From Glomus cerebriforme (lineage: Eukaryota; Glomeromycota; Glomeromycetes; Glomerales; Glomeraceae): a stretch of DNA of 34,511 nt. Under the pieces are notes generated by a model, which had not been told where the DNA came from, did not search any database, and saw nothing but the letters and a program-made list of their open reading frames with translations. The stretch spans positions 46,649 to 81,159 of the forward strand of contig QKYT01000202.1 in NCBI GenBank assembly GCA_003550305.1, in the 5' to 3' direction. Positions 10,270 to 21,333 of the stretch are shown in pieces; positions within the stretch are counted from its first letter, which is position 1, and the number at the start of each line of letters is the position of its first letter. The translations under genes and the position numbers were made by a program.

Positions 10270-13010
10270 TTTCTAATTAAAAAAAAAAAGCCAACAAACA
10301 TATAAAAAAGTTAATAAATATGGTCTATATTACTCAGGTACATAAAATAAAAAAAAAAAGAAAAATATTACAGTACAATATACTTATAAAAAAAAATAAA
10401 ATTTGAGGATTAAAAGATTGCGCGAAAGAAAATTTTAAAATGATAATACTCAAAAAGAATGATCTTTTTAGATAAAATCTTATCGAAAGAACGTAGGAAT
10501 TTAAGGTCTATTTAAAATACATTTTGCAGTCAAGAACCTAAACCAGTTTTTACAAAATCATTGTGATATCTTGCGTAAGAACATTATAATTTGCTCTTTT
10601 AAAACAACTAAAACAATAGTGAGAAAAAATTAAAAGGATTAATATTATAAATGTGTGGGAAGTTTTTTCTTTTTCTTTTTGAATGATATTTGGAAAATTG
10701 GACGTAATAATGACGTATATTACAAACGCCTCTTTTTCACATATAGTTATAGCCTTATAGGTGGTTAGCATGTGAAAGAACCCTTTCATTCAAAAATATT
10801 ATTTTTCTATAAAAGTAGTTGCTCTCAATGAACATGTAAAACAATTTGTCCTTTTTTTTTTAATCTTTGCAGCTGATCTGTGAGGATTTTACATAATACT
10901 ATTATTGCGTTACAAACGAAGGGGATACTTATTATTTGTGGCTTTCTAAAGCGCGGCAAAACCAATAAAATCGTAGTAAAGAAAACACAAATCTGTTTTT
11001 CGAATTTCCTTTTCGACAAAAGTGCTTACTAACAATATTTGAAAAAAATAGGAATAATATACTATTGTATAACAGATTCGATCTTTGACAAGTTAAGTCC
11101 CACAGCAATATTGAAATAGCAGATTATGATTGGGATAGAGAAAGAGAGGATTATTGATTGGACTTTAAATAAAAAATGTGATCAAAAATTCGGGCATTGT
11201 TCCATATATGTTCAGGACAATTGGGATATAGTACGGGTCTATGGGACAGTTTGGGATACAGAACATACTTAAGTATGGTTGTACGATACAGGACAGGCCC
11301 GGGAATGAGATATTACAAGATTCATTTCTTAATAGATATCGTAGTGAAAACCTAAACATGAATCTACCGTATTTTGCCTCATGATAACCATATTTTATTA
11401 ACCCAATTTTTCTTTTTAAAGGGAAGAACCAATATTTAAACTTACTAAAATTCTGGGCGAAACAAGATAATTCATATAATAAATTTTTATTAAAGTAATT
11501 TGTAAATACAATACATTAACATTCTTTTTTTGTTTCAGAAGATTTTTGAATTACATAATTTCGGTCGAAATTAGAAAATTTTCTTAATAAAATAGGCTTA
11601 TACACGTGAATAGATATTGCATAACCAGATTGTGCTTATTTGATATTTGTTAATAAATAAACTAATGCTTATATTAAAATTTTAGTTTAAATTATTATGT
11701 ATATGTTTGAAAATTAAGCCAAAATATAAGATTCATTACTTTTATCCAGATAGTATAATCAGAATTGATTTGAAAAATACTTTGAAAAAAATTACATTAA
11801 AATAATTGTATCACAAAAATCTGATTAATGGCTTCTTTTAATTTAACAATATAGAAATTGGAATTGGATGTATTAAACTGATTTTAAATTCAGTTCTAAT
11901 TAATTTTCAGATAATTTAAGTTAACTAATAAAAATCATTTCATATTTAAAATAGATATAACTAGTTGCTAAAACTAGTGAAATTAAATTTATTAGTAGAA
12001 TGTTTTTTTATCTTTCTTTTTTTTTTTGTAGGTTCAGTCTGAAACTTGAATATGAAAGAAAATAAGTATATTTGTAGGAATAATATTATAATATAATAAA
12101 TGACTTATTTTTTACAATTATTAATAAATAAAAATAGATTAACTTATATTTTTATATAATTTAAATAAAATTAGTTGCTAAAATTTTTTAATACTTTTTT
12201 AAGGTAATAATATGTATTTTCTAATCTTAAAATATATAATAAGAAAAAATTATTTTTAAATTTAATTTATTTAAAAATATTTTCTATTAAATTTTTTAAA
12301 TTTATAAATTAATTATATTATTATAAATTTTTTCTTACTAAATTATAAAACAATTTTTAAAAAATACTTTTAAATTGAAATTTAAAGTAAAAAAATAATC
12401 ATAATAATAATAAATATGAAAAATAAAATTAATTTTTTAAAAATTAAATCTTATTATTATTAATAATATTGATTACATATTTTTTTTGCTAAGAAATTAT
12501 TTAAATAGTTTGGGATTTGCTAAATGTTACTGATGGTAATTGTTACTATACATATATGAAATTCTTTTACTTTATTTGAATTTTTGATAAATATATTAAT
12601 CTAATCATATTATAAATATTATTAATATACTGTATGTAAATTTTAAATAAAAAAGTTTTTCTAAGATTAGAAGAGCTATTATTTATATAATTTTTGAAAA
12701 AAACATAAAAATTCAGATTTACATTTTTTTTATTTTAAATAAAAATTTTTAATTAAATGTTTTCAAAATTTGATATGATTAATATCAAAATATATTTATT
12801 TAATATACTTATGATTTAAATTTTTTAAATTATAAATTTTTTTTTAAGTATCTTAACTTTAGCTGAAATTATTATATTTAACCAAAATTAAGTAATAACA
12901 ATTACTGGTAATGATAATTACCACTAGTAAGATTTAATAATACCTAATAGTTTAAATATATTTTTATTTTATATTTTATTATATTTTATTATATTTAATT
13001 TTAGGATTTT
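10270..13010. other. gene-poor AT-rich DNA, start of the 8-kb desert
   Basis: No convincing gene is seen. Minus-strand frames at 10550-10789, 10825-11019 and 11165-11359 have no domain-like pattern. The part from about 11900 to 13000 is extremely AT-rich. Two loosely inverted segments (about 12515-12545 and 12890-12930, around GTTACTGATGGTAATTGTTA) could be ends of a decayed foldback element. Confidence 0.5.
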
Positions 13011-13555
13011 GTAATTTATCACCATGGCGATGCATCGTCAGTGTTACGTGATTCATAATTCCAGCTAGAATTAAATGATTTGTAATAAATTTGCCTTTTT
13101 TAAATTGTGTAATGTTATTTAATATCCAAATAAGGATATTTTGGCTAGCATTATAAAATTTGGGCAAAATTAAATATGTGATGAATAATATATAACAAAT
13201 AGTATTTATCACACAAAAAAATTCTAAGTTCTTAGAATAAATAGTAAAAATGAAAAATTACAATATGATGCAGGAGTTAACAAATTATTATATAGTATAA
13301 GTCACATAATATTATAGGTCACATAACAGGGGTATCACTGGTGTCATACCCTTCCTGTTTTCCATTTTTACTATGTATTCCAGGAACTTAAATTTTTTTT
13401 GGTATAAAAAATCCTATTTGTCATTTTATTTATCATATGCTTAATTTCTTAATGCAGGCCGAGTATATAATAATGCTAACCAAAATCATGTGAAGGTAAA
13501 AATTTTTTGTGGTAATACTGGGGTAAATGATGATGCATTATCATGGTGAAATTAC
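13011..13555. mobile_element. decayed palindromic (foldback) MITE, about 545 bp
   Basis: The left arm, from GTAATTTATCACCATGGCGA, matches the reverse complement of the right end (GATGCATTATCATGGTGAAA, to 13555). The match continues inward with gaps: TTTGGCTAGCATTATA against TTGGTTAGCATTATTATA, and AAAAATTCTAAGTTCTTAGA against AAAAATTTAAGTTCCTGGA. The arms meet near a CACTGGTG centre at about 13336-13343, so the left arm is longer than the right. Parts of the right arm match the MITE at 31265-31591 in reverse orientation (AATTTCTTAATGCAGGCC; ACTGGGGTAAATGA). There is no coding capacity and no clear target duplication. Confidence 0.75.
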
Positions 13556-14418
13556 TTTTTTTTTTAATTTTATATTAATAAATATTTTTTAAAAAAATAA
13601 ATAAGTATTATTATATAAATCAAGTATAAAATTTGATTTTATAAAATTAAATTATATTTTTATTTAAAATTATTAAAGATGAATAATTAATAAAAATTAG
13701 TTAGATCAATATGAATTAACTTAATTTAATAATAATCTTTATTAATATATATATGTAAAATTAAGAGTCTAAAAATAATCTTTAATAATTTTATAAATAA
13801 TATATTAGAAATAGTTAGATTTTTAAATGAAATACAAAAATTTTAATTTTTTTTTTNTTTTAAAAATAAATGAATTTTATTTTTATTTTTATTACATGAT
13901 TTATAATCTATAAGGTTTCTAATCAATAAATATATCTTCCATTATTATATAAAAAAATATTACTTATCATATATAGAAAAATAGATCATTAGAATAAAAC
14001 TTTTTATTAAAAGTTTTCTTAAATAAAATATATTCTAAATTTTTTTTAAATTCTAATATAATATATTAAAGTAAAAAAAAAAATACAAAATTATTTTACC
14101 TCTATATTTATTCTATAGAAGCCAGTTTTTCTGCTAATTTTTTTGAATTAAGATAATTACTTATAATATTTACCTTTATTTAAAAATCTTTATTTTTTTT
14201 AACTTTCATTAATTTGCAGAAATTTTATTTAAAAATCTTTATTCTAAATATATCTATTATAAAAAAAAATAAAACACTTTCATATTCTATATAGTATTAT
14301 AATTTGTTAATTTATCAATCTATCAATCTTCAAATTTATCTAATTTGAATTTTATTTGAATCATCTAAATAAATTATAAATAAATAATAGATAATTTAAT
14401 AAATAATTTAAATAATCT
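13556..14418. other. AT-rich filler, no gene
   Basis: Nearly pure A/T sequence with an ambiguous base at 13857. No reading frame or structured repeat stands out. Positions 14401-14418 form the left copy of the probable target-site duplication of the adjacent retroposon. Confidence 0.5.
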
Positions 14419-14789
14419 TCTGAATGTTGGTACTAATAGCCGGCATCTATAATTTCTCTTACAAAAGTATGGAATACTTTTATAACAAATCATACTAGTT
14501 TGAAGATCCAATATGTTAAGGAGAAATTTGAAAGAACTGATTGAAAGGTTTTTTATTTAATGCTAGCACTGGGGTATGGGAGAGATTCAGAGCATATTAA
14601 CTATTTAAGGAGGGTCTTGCTTCAGTCCCCACTCTGAGGACTCATGCTATGTAAGTGTGACATATTAGAATTTTCCATTTAGTTGGAGATTTCATATTTG
14701 AGCTAGATTTTTATTTGTTATTATATATTGCTATTTGCATTGATATACAGAATAAAATTTATGATTCAGTGCGTCTTCAAAAAAAAAAA
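14419..14789 (+). mobile_element. retroposed polyadenylated transcript (SINE-, LINE-end- or processed-copy-like)
   Basis: A block of about 370 bp, clearly less AT-rich than its surroundings, ends in a pure A run (14779-14789). An AATAAA signal (14751-14756) lies 22 bases before the A run, as in a Pol II mRNA. The 18 bases before the block (14401-14418) and 18 bases overlapping the end of the A run (14787-14804) match at 17 of 18 positions, as expected of a target duplication made by LINE-type reverse transcription. No long frame is open, and I saw no clear Pol III A/B boxes. The local A/T richness lowers the weight of the duplication. Confidence 0.6.
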
Positions 14790-14804
14790 TAATTTAGATA
14801 ATCT

Positions 14805-15950
14805 ATTATTTTTTTTATGTTTTTTTTTATTAAAAAAAATTTAAAAATTTATAAGATTTTTTTAAGAAAATTTTTTATAGTTAAATTTGTAATAATTAGA
14901 CAAACTTTTATTATAATAAGAATATATATATAATAAAATATATTATAATTTTTATTAATTTATTTATAGTTTACATTTCAAATAAAAAATAATATATACT
15001 ATTTTCATACTAATATTTTTTAAAAAAAACTTAAACTTAACAATTCTTTAATATTTATAGTAATATTATAATCAAATATAATTCTTTAAAATACAAGTAT
15101 TTAATCTGTAATAAAGAAAAATAATTATTATATTATTTAATAATATAGACCTTTTAATAAAATAAAAATAAAAAAATTTGATTAGCTAATTTTACTTTAT
15201 ATTTACTTAATTTTTTTTTTTTGATAATAATATCATTATAAATAACAATTTATTAAACATCATAACTTAGTATCTTTTAAAGCCAATATATTTAAAATAC
15301 TAGATAAATTTATATGTCATTTTATTTTCTTCTTTTATATAATTATATGAATATTGTAATATAATTAATTTAAAAAATAAAAAAAAATACCAAATAGATT
15401 AATTATAATAATAATAATAGTATAAATAGAAATAATAGTACTAGTTTCTTTTTAAATAGCAATAATCATATTCTTGAAAGTACTAGATTGGAATATATTG
15501 AATAAAGCATAAGAGGCTAAATAACAGTAAACAAAATACATTGATGGCCAATTATTATTTTTACATATAATCATTTGTATTTTTTTGCATGGATAAAAAT
15601 GTAAAAAAAATTCTCAAAATTTTCTGATAATCTAAGTAAAATCATGTGATTTTTCTAATTAAATAAACTACTTTTGCATCACCATAAAAAAATCACTATC
15701 ACGTGATATTTACTAATTAAATATGCATGAGCACATAAAATCATGTGTCACACCTGTAATAAATAGTGTGTAACAAATAATTTTTTTCATGCAAAAAAAT
15801 TCTAAGTCCTTTAGATACTTAATAAAAATGCAATGCTACCGGTCATGTGTCAGGTAACATTAAACATCACTGGTTATGTGATAGTAATTTTTTTATAGTA
15901 ATGCAGGATAAGATAACTAAATATATCATAAACAAGAAGCTTACTAATAT
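14805..15950. other. AT-rich filler with a decayed MITE-family segment at about 15590-15915
   Basis: The first 780 bp hold nothing recognisable. From about 15590 the sequence carries ATCATGTGAT, ATCACGTGAT, a stretch GTGTGTAACAAATAA followed by CAAAAAAATTCTAAGTCC, and a TCACTGGTTATGTGA centre. These match the left arm and centre of the palindromic MITE at 13011-13555 in the same orientation. It is probably a one-armed remnant of that family. Confidence 0.55.
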
Positions 15951-16855
15951 CTAGGGGTTAGATAAATAAACAGAGAGGAGCTAACTTAAGATTATATAGA
16001 CTGTTCAATAAACTACCAGAACTGTCATGTATAAAATTAGTTATACAAATAAATTTTTATATTAAATTATGCAAAAATTTTACTTTTTTTTAATTTTTTC
16101 AACATGTATACCTGGAAAAGCAGCCGATCTAAAAAGTTAAAATTATATATGTTGACTCTATATAGGCGAAGTTTTTTTATACAAATTGGATTACTGGTTC
16201 CTTTATTCTTAGTTTTATATATTTTTTATTAAAAAGTGAAATAATTTCTTCTTTTCTTTTGAGATTTCAATAAGTATATACCAAATATTTTTATATAAAA
16301 CATTTTAAAATAGCTTTTTCTTCTTTTACTATGTATTATTTTTAAGTGTTTAATAAAATTTTATATGTTTTTGAGGTATTTTAAACAGCTGATCCAAATT
16401 TTTGAAAAAAAATAATTTTTTCATGTAGTTTTACATTTCATCATTACCATTTCACCATTTTTTTCATAGATTATATTGATTATCAGCAGATCTGTCACTT
16501 TAAACATGGGGTAGTATTCAATTTTAATAGTAACATATAGTAATTTACATATAGTGGAAGTGTCTAAAGCAGAGTAGAATCACATGATCATAGTAAATAT
16601 CTGTCACCTCCGCATCATACCTTCATTTTCCATTTTTCCTAAGTATTGAATTTTTTCGATAGGTAAAATCCTATTTATCATGTCACATGTGTAATTTCTT
16701 AATGCCATAATTCCGGCCAAAAATTTTACAAAAATCACGTGATTCTACTCCGCTTTAGACGTACCCCATATAGTGACAGTTCTGGCGATCATTAATCAGG
16801 CAAATCAGCCTGTGTAACTTTTGAGTTTGCCCCCGTTTATTTATCTAACCCCTAG
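15951..16855. mobile_element. non-autonomous DNA transposon with long TIRs, 905 bp
   Basis: The left end CTAGGGGTTAGATAAATAAA (from 15951) is repeated exactly, inverted, at the right end (to 16855). The inverted similarity extends inward about 90 bp with gaps, up to CCAGAACTGTCA on the left and its complement TGACAGTTCTGG on the right. Both ends are flanked by CTAATAT (15944-15950 and 16856-16862), a 7-bp target duplication. The interior has no transposase frame. A 210-bp MITE is inserted in it; without that, the element is about 690 bp. A related end occurs at 31965-32053. Confidence 0.85.
16557..16766. mobile_element. MITE nested in the 905-bp element, 210 bp
   Basis: The terminal inverted repeats are GTCTAAAGCAGAGTAGAATC (from 16562) and the complement of GTCTAAAGCGGAGTAGAATC (to 16760), with about 5-6 further bases outside each. 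It is flanked by CATATAGTG at 16548-16556 and 16767-16775, an 8-9 bp target duplication such as hAT or Mutator-like elements make. The right half contains GGCCGGAATTATGGCATTAA in inverted orientation, identical to the copy at 31265-31591. The left arm is shorter, so it looks like an internally deleted foldback copy. It has no coding capacity. Confidence 0.85.
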
Positions 16856-17063
16856 CTAATATAAGTAAGATTGAAATTTCAGGCATGTGATTTTTTTTCA
16901 TATATGGTAGTTAACTGCGCTGATGGTACGCCACACTTCGGACCAGCCAAAAATTAATGATAATTCTGCCATGATTTTAATTCCACCCCAGGACATGTAT
17001 TAAATACATACATTAAGAACTATAGAATATGTGTGTAATTATTTATTATTGTATGTGAGAATT

Positions 17064-17192
17064 GATACAACTTTAATAAATTGATAGGTTTCATCAAATG
17101 TCTATGAAAATCAGTAAATAAATGTAGTGTTACGCTATTTAACCTATCAAATCTATAAACTCAAATAGATCAACAAGCAGCAAAGTTGTATC
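17064..17192. repeat. imperfect inverted repeat, possible small MITE
   Basis: GATACAACTTT (17064-17074) and TTGATAGGTT (17081-17090) recur inverted at 17182-17192 and 17141-17150. Flanking ATTATTNATTATTG-like sequence is also loosely mirrored, so ends near 17040 and 17210 are possible. No clear target duplication was seen. Confidence 0.5.
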
Positions 17193-18437
17193 TCTGACAA
17201 TGATTAATAATAAAAAAAAAAAAATCAGTTTATATTAAAAGGATCAATCTTTTGATATTCTTATTGTATAACTCATTAAGAAATCGTTATTATATTCCAA
17301 AAATTTCAAGATAATGAGAATTAGACATGACAAAAAGAATATAACTCCAACACGTACGCGGGTTGCGTCATCGCCGATCGATTTAATTCTACCCAAAACT
17401 AGACTATTTTTCTTACAAAGAGTATCACATTAAAGTACATGAAACTTATGATTAAATATTTATATTTTGTTATTTGTTTAAGGAATTTATATATTTGGTA
17501 AGGAAATGATTAGGCGTAAATAAGTATATTACTATCTTTAAAAAAAATGTTTATACTATTTATGCATAATGTTCTGAATAGAAACGATCAGTGTTCCAAT
17601 TATCCTTTCGAAAAAATGCAGAAATTATTATATTGTGAAACGAAAAAAAAAAAAAAAAATTAATCCAAAAAGAAAAAAGATCGTATCATAATGAAATTTG
17701 TTGCCGATATTCTAAAAAAGGACGGCACATCGGTCTTTATAATCCGTATCCAGTATTTCATTTTTATTACCATTTTCATTGTTTAAACTTTACATAAATG
17801 AAAATATTCTATTTATAAAAAAAAAAAAAAAAATTTGAATAGGAATTAAATTTATAGAAACTCCCGTTATCATCCTACGGGTTGTTATCTTTATAAAGCT
17901 AAATAAGGGCCGAATCTCTATACACTCCGTCCGTGTTACAATCAAATAAACTAAGTAAGCTAAACTTCATTTGTTTAAATGTGTGAATCTTAGGTACATA
18001 ACATCGCACAATTCTTTAATCAACCCTTTTTTTCTATCCAAACATTCTTTTTTTTTTTTTCCTCTCAAGAAAAAAAAAAAAAGGAAATTATTATAAAAAA
18101 ATAAAAAAGAAGTTGAACATTGTATAGTGTTACCATCTTATTTTCTAAATAAAATTTTCAATGAACCCTGAAATAATAATTAACTTTATCCTAAAGTGTT
18201 TAACTTTTAAATTTTTTTTTTTTTTTTTTATTTTACTCCGGAAGTAACTTGGCAAACATTCTAAGCCAAGAAAGTATTTAAATATCCAGAAATTTTTGAT
18301 CATTCCTTTAAATTCATTTAACTAACATCATTTTATTTATCATCCTTTAAATTTTCAACATTTTTTATTTATTCACAAATTTTTAATCACGCATCTGAAT
18401 TAAAAGAAAAAAAAAAAAAAAATCTTGAAATTTAAAT

Positions 18438-18470
18438 AAATAATAATAAAAATAATAATAATAATAATAA
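18438..18470 (+). repeat. AAT-type microsatellite just before the PARP-like start codon
   Basis: A run of TAA/AAT trinucleotides with interruptions, followed by a poly-A tract that leads directly into the ATG at 18477. It probably lies in the 5' leader. Confidence 0.8.
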
Positions 18471-18476
18471 AAAAAA

Positions 18477-19768
18477 ATGATTCAAGAAACGATTACACAT
18501 CAAAATGGTACTACAAATAACACTCAATCTCTTCAATCTTCTCAAAAAAAGAGGAAATTTTTTGGAACCATTTTAAAAATTAAAATTCGAAAGAAAAATA
18601 ACAATCTTAAATATCAATTAGAATGTAATAATAATAATAAAAGTTCTAATTCTTCTACAAAAACTTTATCAGATTCTTCAACTTCACCTTCAAATTCTGT
18701 GACTTCATTTTCTGATAAAGGTTCAATTAAACAAGAATCAACTAAATCTTTATCTAAATCCACTTCTTTATTTCATTTTTTTTGGAATAATAATTCTACT
18801 TTAAAACATAAATCTTCAACTACTGAAACTTTAACTTCTTCTGATGGTCAAGAAAATCTTGAAGGTTTAACTAAAAAGAAGAGAACTTTATTTAATTTCT
18901 TTAATCGAGATTCTTTTAAAAAATATCATAATAATGTTTCAAATTCTACTGTAAATTCTTCGGATTCTTCTATTGAAAGTTCAAGTATTTTTGATCAAAA
19001 TGATTCTGCTTATGAAACTGAAACTGAAAATTATGCTTTAAAGAAAAAAGACAAGAAAAAAGGAAAAGAAAAGAAATCAGAAGAGTCAAAATCAATTAGA
19101 AAAACGAAATTATTAACACTTTCTTCAAAAGATAAAGAATATATTGAAATTCAAGAATTCTTTCGTATTGGTTTACCAAATAAAAAAATTCTTGGTATCA
19201 TTCGTTTACAAATGCCAACTAAATTAGTTGAAGCTCATGAAAAATATAAAAAAGATGTGGCATTATCCAATAATTTATCGGAGTCTCAGATTTGTCATAG
19301 AATGTTTCATGGTACTAAAACTTCATTTATTTGTAAACCTCAACATTTTATCAATAATAAATGTGCTTTATTTTGTAAAATTGGTTGTGGAGTTTGTGGT
19401 ATTGCACAAGAAGGAAATAGAACAAAATATTCTCATTATACTCAAAGTAAGTTTTATTTATTCTCTTTTTTTATTTCATTTCATTTCATTTCAATTTTTA
19501 TTAAATAATCATCTTTTTTTAGGAATGTGGTTTGCAAATAATTCAGCAACATCGCTAAGTTACTGTAGTAATAATAATGTGAAAGCCATGTTTGTAGTTG
19601 ACGTAGTGTCTCCTCTTCCAAACTCAATATTGATAATTGAGAAAGATGAGGTAAATTGAATTGAGTTTAATGAAAGTGGAATATCCATTCAATATATATT
19701 ATATATTAATCAGTACTTCTTTTTCTTAGGCCACAATCCCAAAGTATCTTATTGTCTTTCAAGAGTAG
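18477..19768 (+). CDS. PARP-like ADP-ribosyltransferase domain protein, three exons, 378 aa
   Basis: Exons are 18477-19446, 19523-19650 and 19730-19768; GT..AG introns keep frame. Residues 1 to about 220 are Ser/Thr/Asn-rich and disordered, with a Lys-rich patch (KKKDKKKGKEKK) that could be a nuclear signal. The C-terminal 150 residues match the fungal PARP-like fold: HRMFHGTKTS (His278 of the HG motif), a Cys cluster C296-x3-C300-x3-C304-x2-C307 leading into VCGIAQEG, RMWFANNSATSLSYC in place of the usual G-x-YFA...S.S..Y, a VVDVVSP strand, and a final IPKYLIVFQE like the last strand of mono-ADP-ribosyltransferases. The Tyr of the classical H-Y-E triad is Trp326 here, and the Glu position appears to be Leu373, so any activity would be mono-transfer or absent. 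The alignment is by eye. Confidence 0.78.
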
Positions 19769-19832
19769 ATCCCCGGGTATCCTGTAATATAATTTTCAGA
19801 ATGCAGTATGGTTTTGTTATAATTTACTATTG

Positions 19833-19864
19833 AAAAAAAAAAATGCTTGAAGCATTTTTTTTTT
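19833..19864. repeat. short hairpin in the 3' region of the PARP-like gene
   Basis: An A run, then AATGCTT-G-AAGCATT, then a T run forms a perfect stem of about 15 pairs with a one-base centre, about 65 bp after the stop codon. It may affect 3' end formation or be chance in A/T-rich DNA. Confidence 0.5.
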
Positions 19865-20670
19865 CTTTTTTTTCATTTGAATTTTCTGGATTCCCCCTTT
19901 CCCCCTTTCTTTCTCCTTTTTTCCTTCCGGATTTCCCTTCATTTTCTCCCCTTTATAGTTGATCTATGTATATATATTTTTCATTTGTTCAATTATATAT
20001 ATTATTATATATATATATATTGTATAAATTTCATTTTAGTTAGGTTTATAGTTTTTTTTCCTGGTTTTTTTTTCTGTGTATAATAAATATTATATCATTA
20101 TTTAAGTTATTTTAACGCGTAATTATTATACCGCGTATGATATCAACATTACGATATTTTTAAATGGTATTTCACAATAAATTAAATTGGACGCAACGTG
20201 TCACGGCTGTCACGCGGATTTTAATCGCGTAATAACTAATAATTCAAAGTTTTTAGTTTAAGAAACTACCGTCCTTTTCATAAATAAGAACCACATAAAA
20301 GTTTACGTTTTTAGAAAGGTTAAAATCTTAAAGTTATATAAATATATAAAATATATAAATAGACTGAAAGTTCTTAAATATATTTTTTTTATTAGGATAA
20401 TTATAGTATAGTATGTATATTAGTAATTTATTTGTTTGACAAAAGTTTAAATGAATAAACATTACTAATTACCAATTAACGCTTATTTTCATAATCCAAC
20501 TTGCAGAAAAGTGAGAAAACTATTCGACAGTTTGACATGATCCGATATGCTAATAAAAATCTGGCAAATGAAAAAAAGGAGAAAATCTGGCATGATGAAA
20601 ATTACCACCTTTTATAGAAATTTGACGCGTTACCACACACGCCCAGACGGCCGCCAATTTTTACTTTTAG

Positions 20671-20817
20671 TCTAACGATATTTATATTGATTAATGTTGG
20701 TTGATTGGTTATAACAATCACTAATTAGTAATACCGTGTGTGATATACTTTTTAACAATAGTTGTCTTTACAATTATTTCTTAAAATCAACAACTTTATA
20801 ATCAAAATATCGTTAGA
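20671..20817. mobile_element. small MITE-like inverted-repeat element, 147 bp
   Basis: TCTAACGATATTT at the left end is matched exactly, inverted, by AAATATCGTTAGA at the right end. The similarity extends inward with gaps (ATTGATTAATGTTG against TTGATTATAAAGTTG). There is no coding capacity and no evident target duplication. It lies about 515 bp upstream of the FTR1 start. Confidence 0.6.
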
Positions 20818-21333
20818 ACAAATCTTGTAAGACCATAAATTGATCCTTGAGAGGCTCAAAATATTTTGATAATCTCTAAAAAAAAAAAATATTATATCCA
20901 ATCAAAAGGGATAGTCAATTTTCAACTTCATATCAAATTTTCAATATTCGTATATTCGAATATTCCATTTCATGTTGGTTCTGATGATTTGTACAATCGC
21001 ACGACCAAACTCGGTGTAATTATTTAATTATTTGCATGTTTCAGCCTTGTATTGTCTTTTTTTTTGTGCAGCACGTTTTTTCATTCTATTGAAAAAAAAT
21101 GCTTAATTTTGGTGCATGTTAAACATATGATCCAACCGGATCGTCCTTAGTGGAAAAAAAGATGAAATATATAAGAAGGTCATGTCCATAATTTTTTTCT
21201 TTTTACGGGTCTATCACTTATTAATTCCCTCCCAAATAAATAATTTTCTTCATTGACAGTTCCCTCACGTCAATATTTATAATTTTTTTTTTTTTGAGAA
21301 AAAAAAAAAGGAAGAAAATTTTTTTTAATTACA

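Larger units (their letters stand above)
16863..18476. other. intergenic and 5' region of the PARP-like gene
   Basis: It contains an imperfect inverted repeat (17064-17192), long poly-A/T tracts (around 17644, 17820, 18050 and 18215) and the presumed promoter and leader of the PARP-like gene. No coding frame or RNA gene was recognised. Confidence 0.5.
19769..21333. other. intergenic: 3' region of the PARP-like gene and FTR1 promoter
   Basis: The first 300 bp are pyrimidine-rich and contain a TA microsatellite near 19993-20020; this is probably 3' UTR. Then come GC-richer islands with CpG-containing words (20115-20235, 20620-20660), a small inverted-repeat element (20671-20817), and a CCAAT box at about 20898. 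I found no coding frame. Confidence 0.5.

Noticed and set aside
10550..11359. Three minus-strand frames of 64-79 codons
   Set aside because: Their residue composition follows the local A/T bias, with no motif and no splice-linked neighbours.
11900..13000. Extremely A/T-rich tract as a possible mitochondrial DNA insertion
   Set aside because: No mitochondrial gene fragment could be recognised on either strand; decayed repeats explain it as well.
19228..19659. 143-codon frame overlapping the PARP-like gene
   Set aside because: It is a shifted frame of exon 1 that reads through the intron; the spliced frame carries the conserved motifs.
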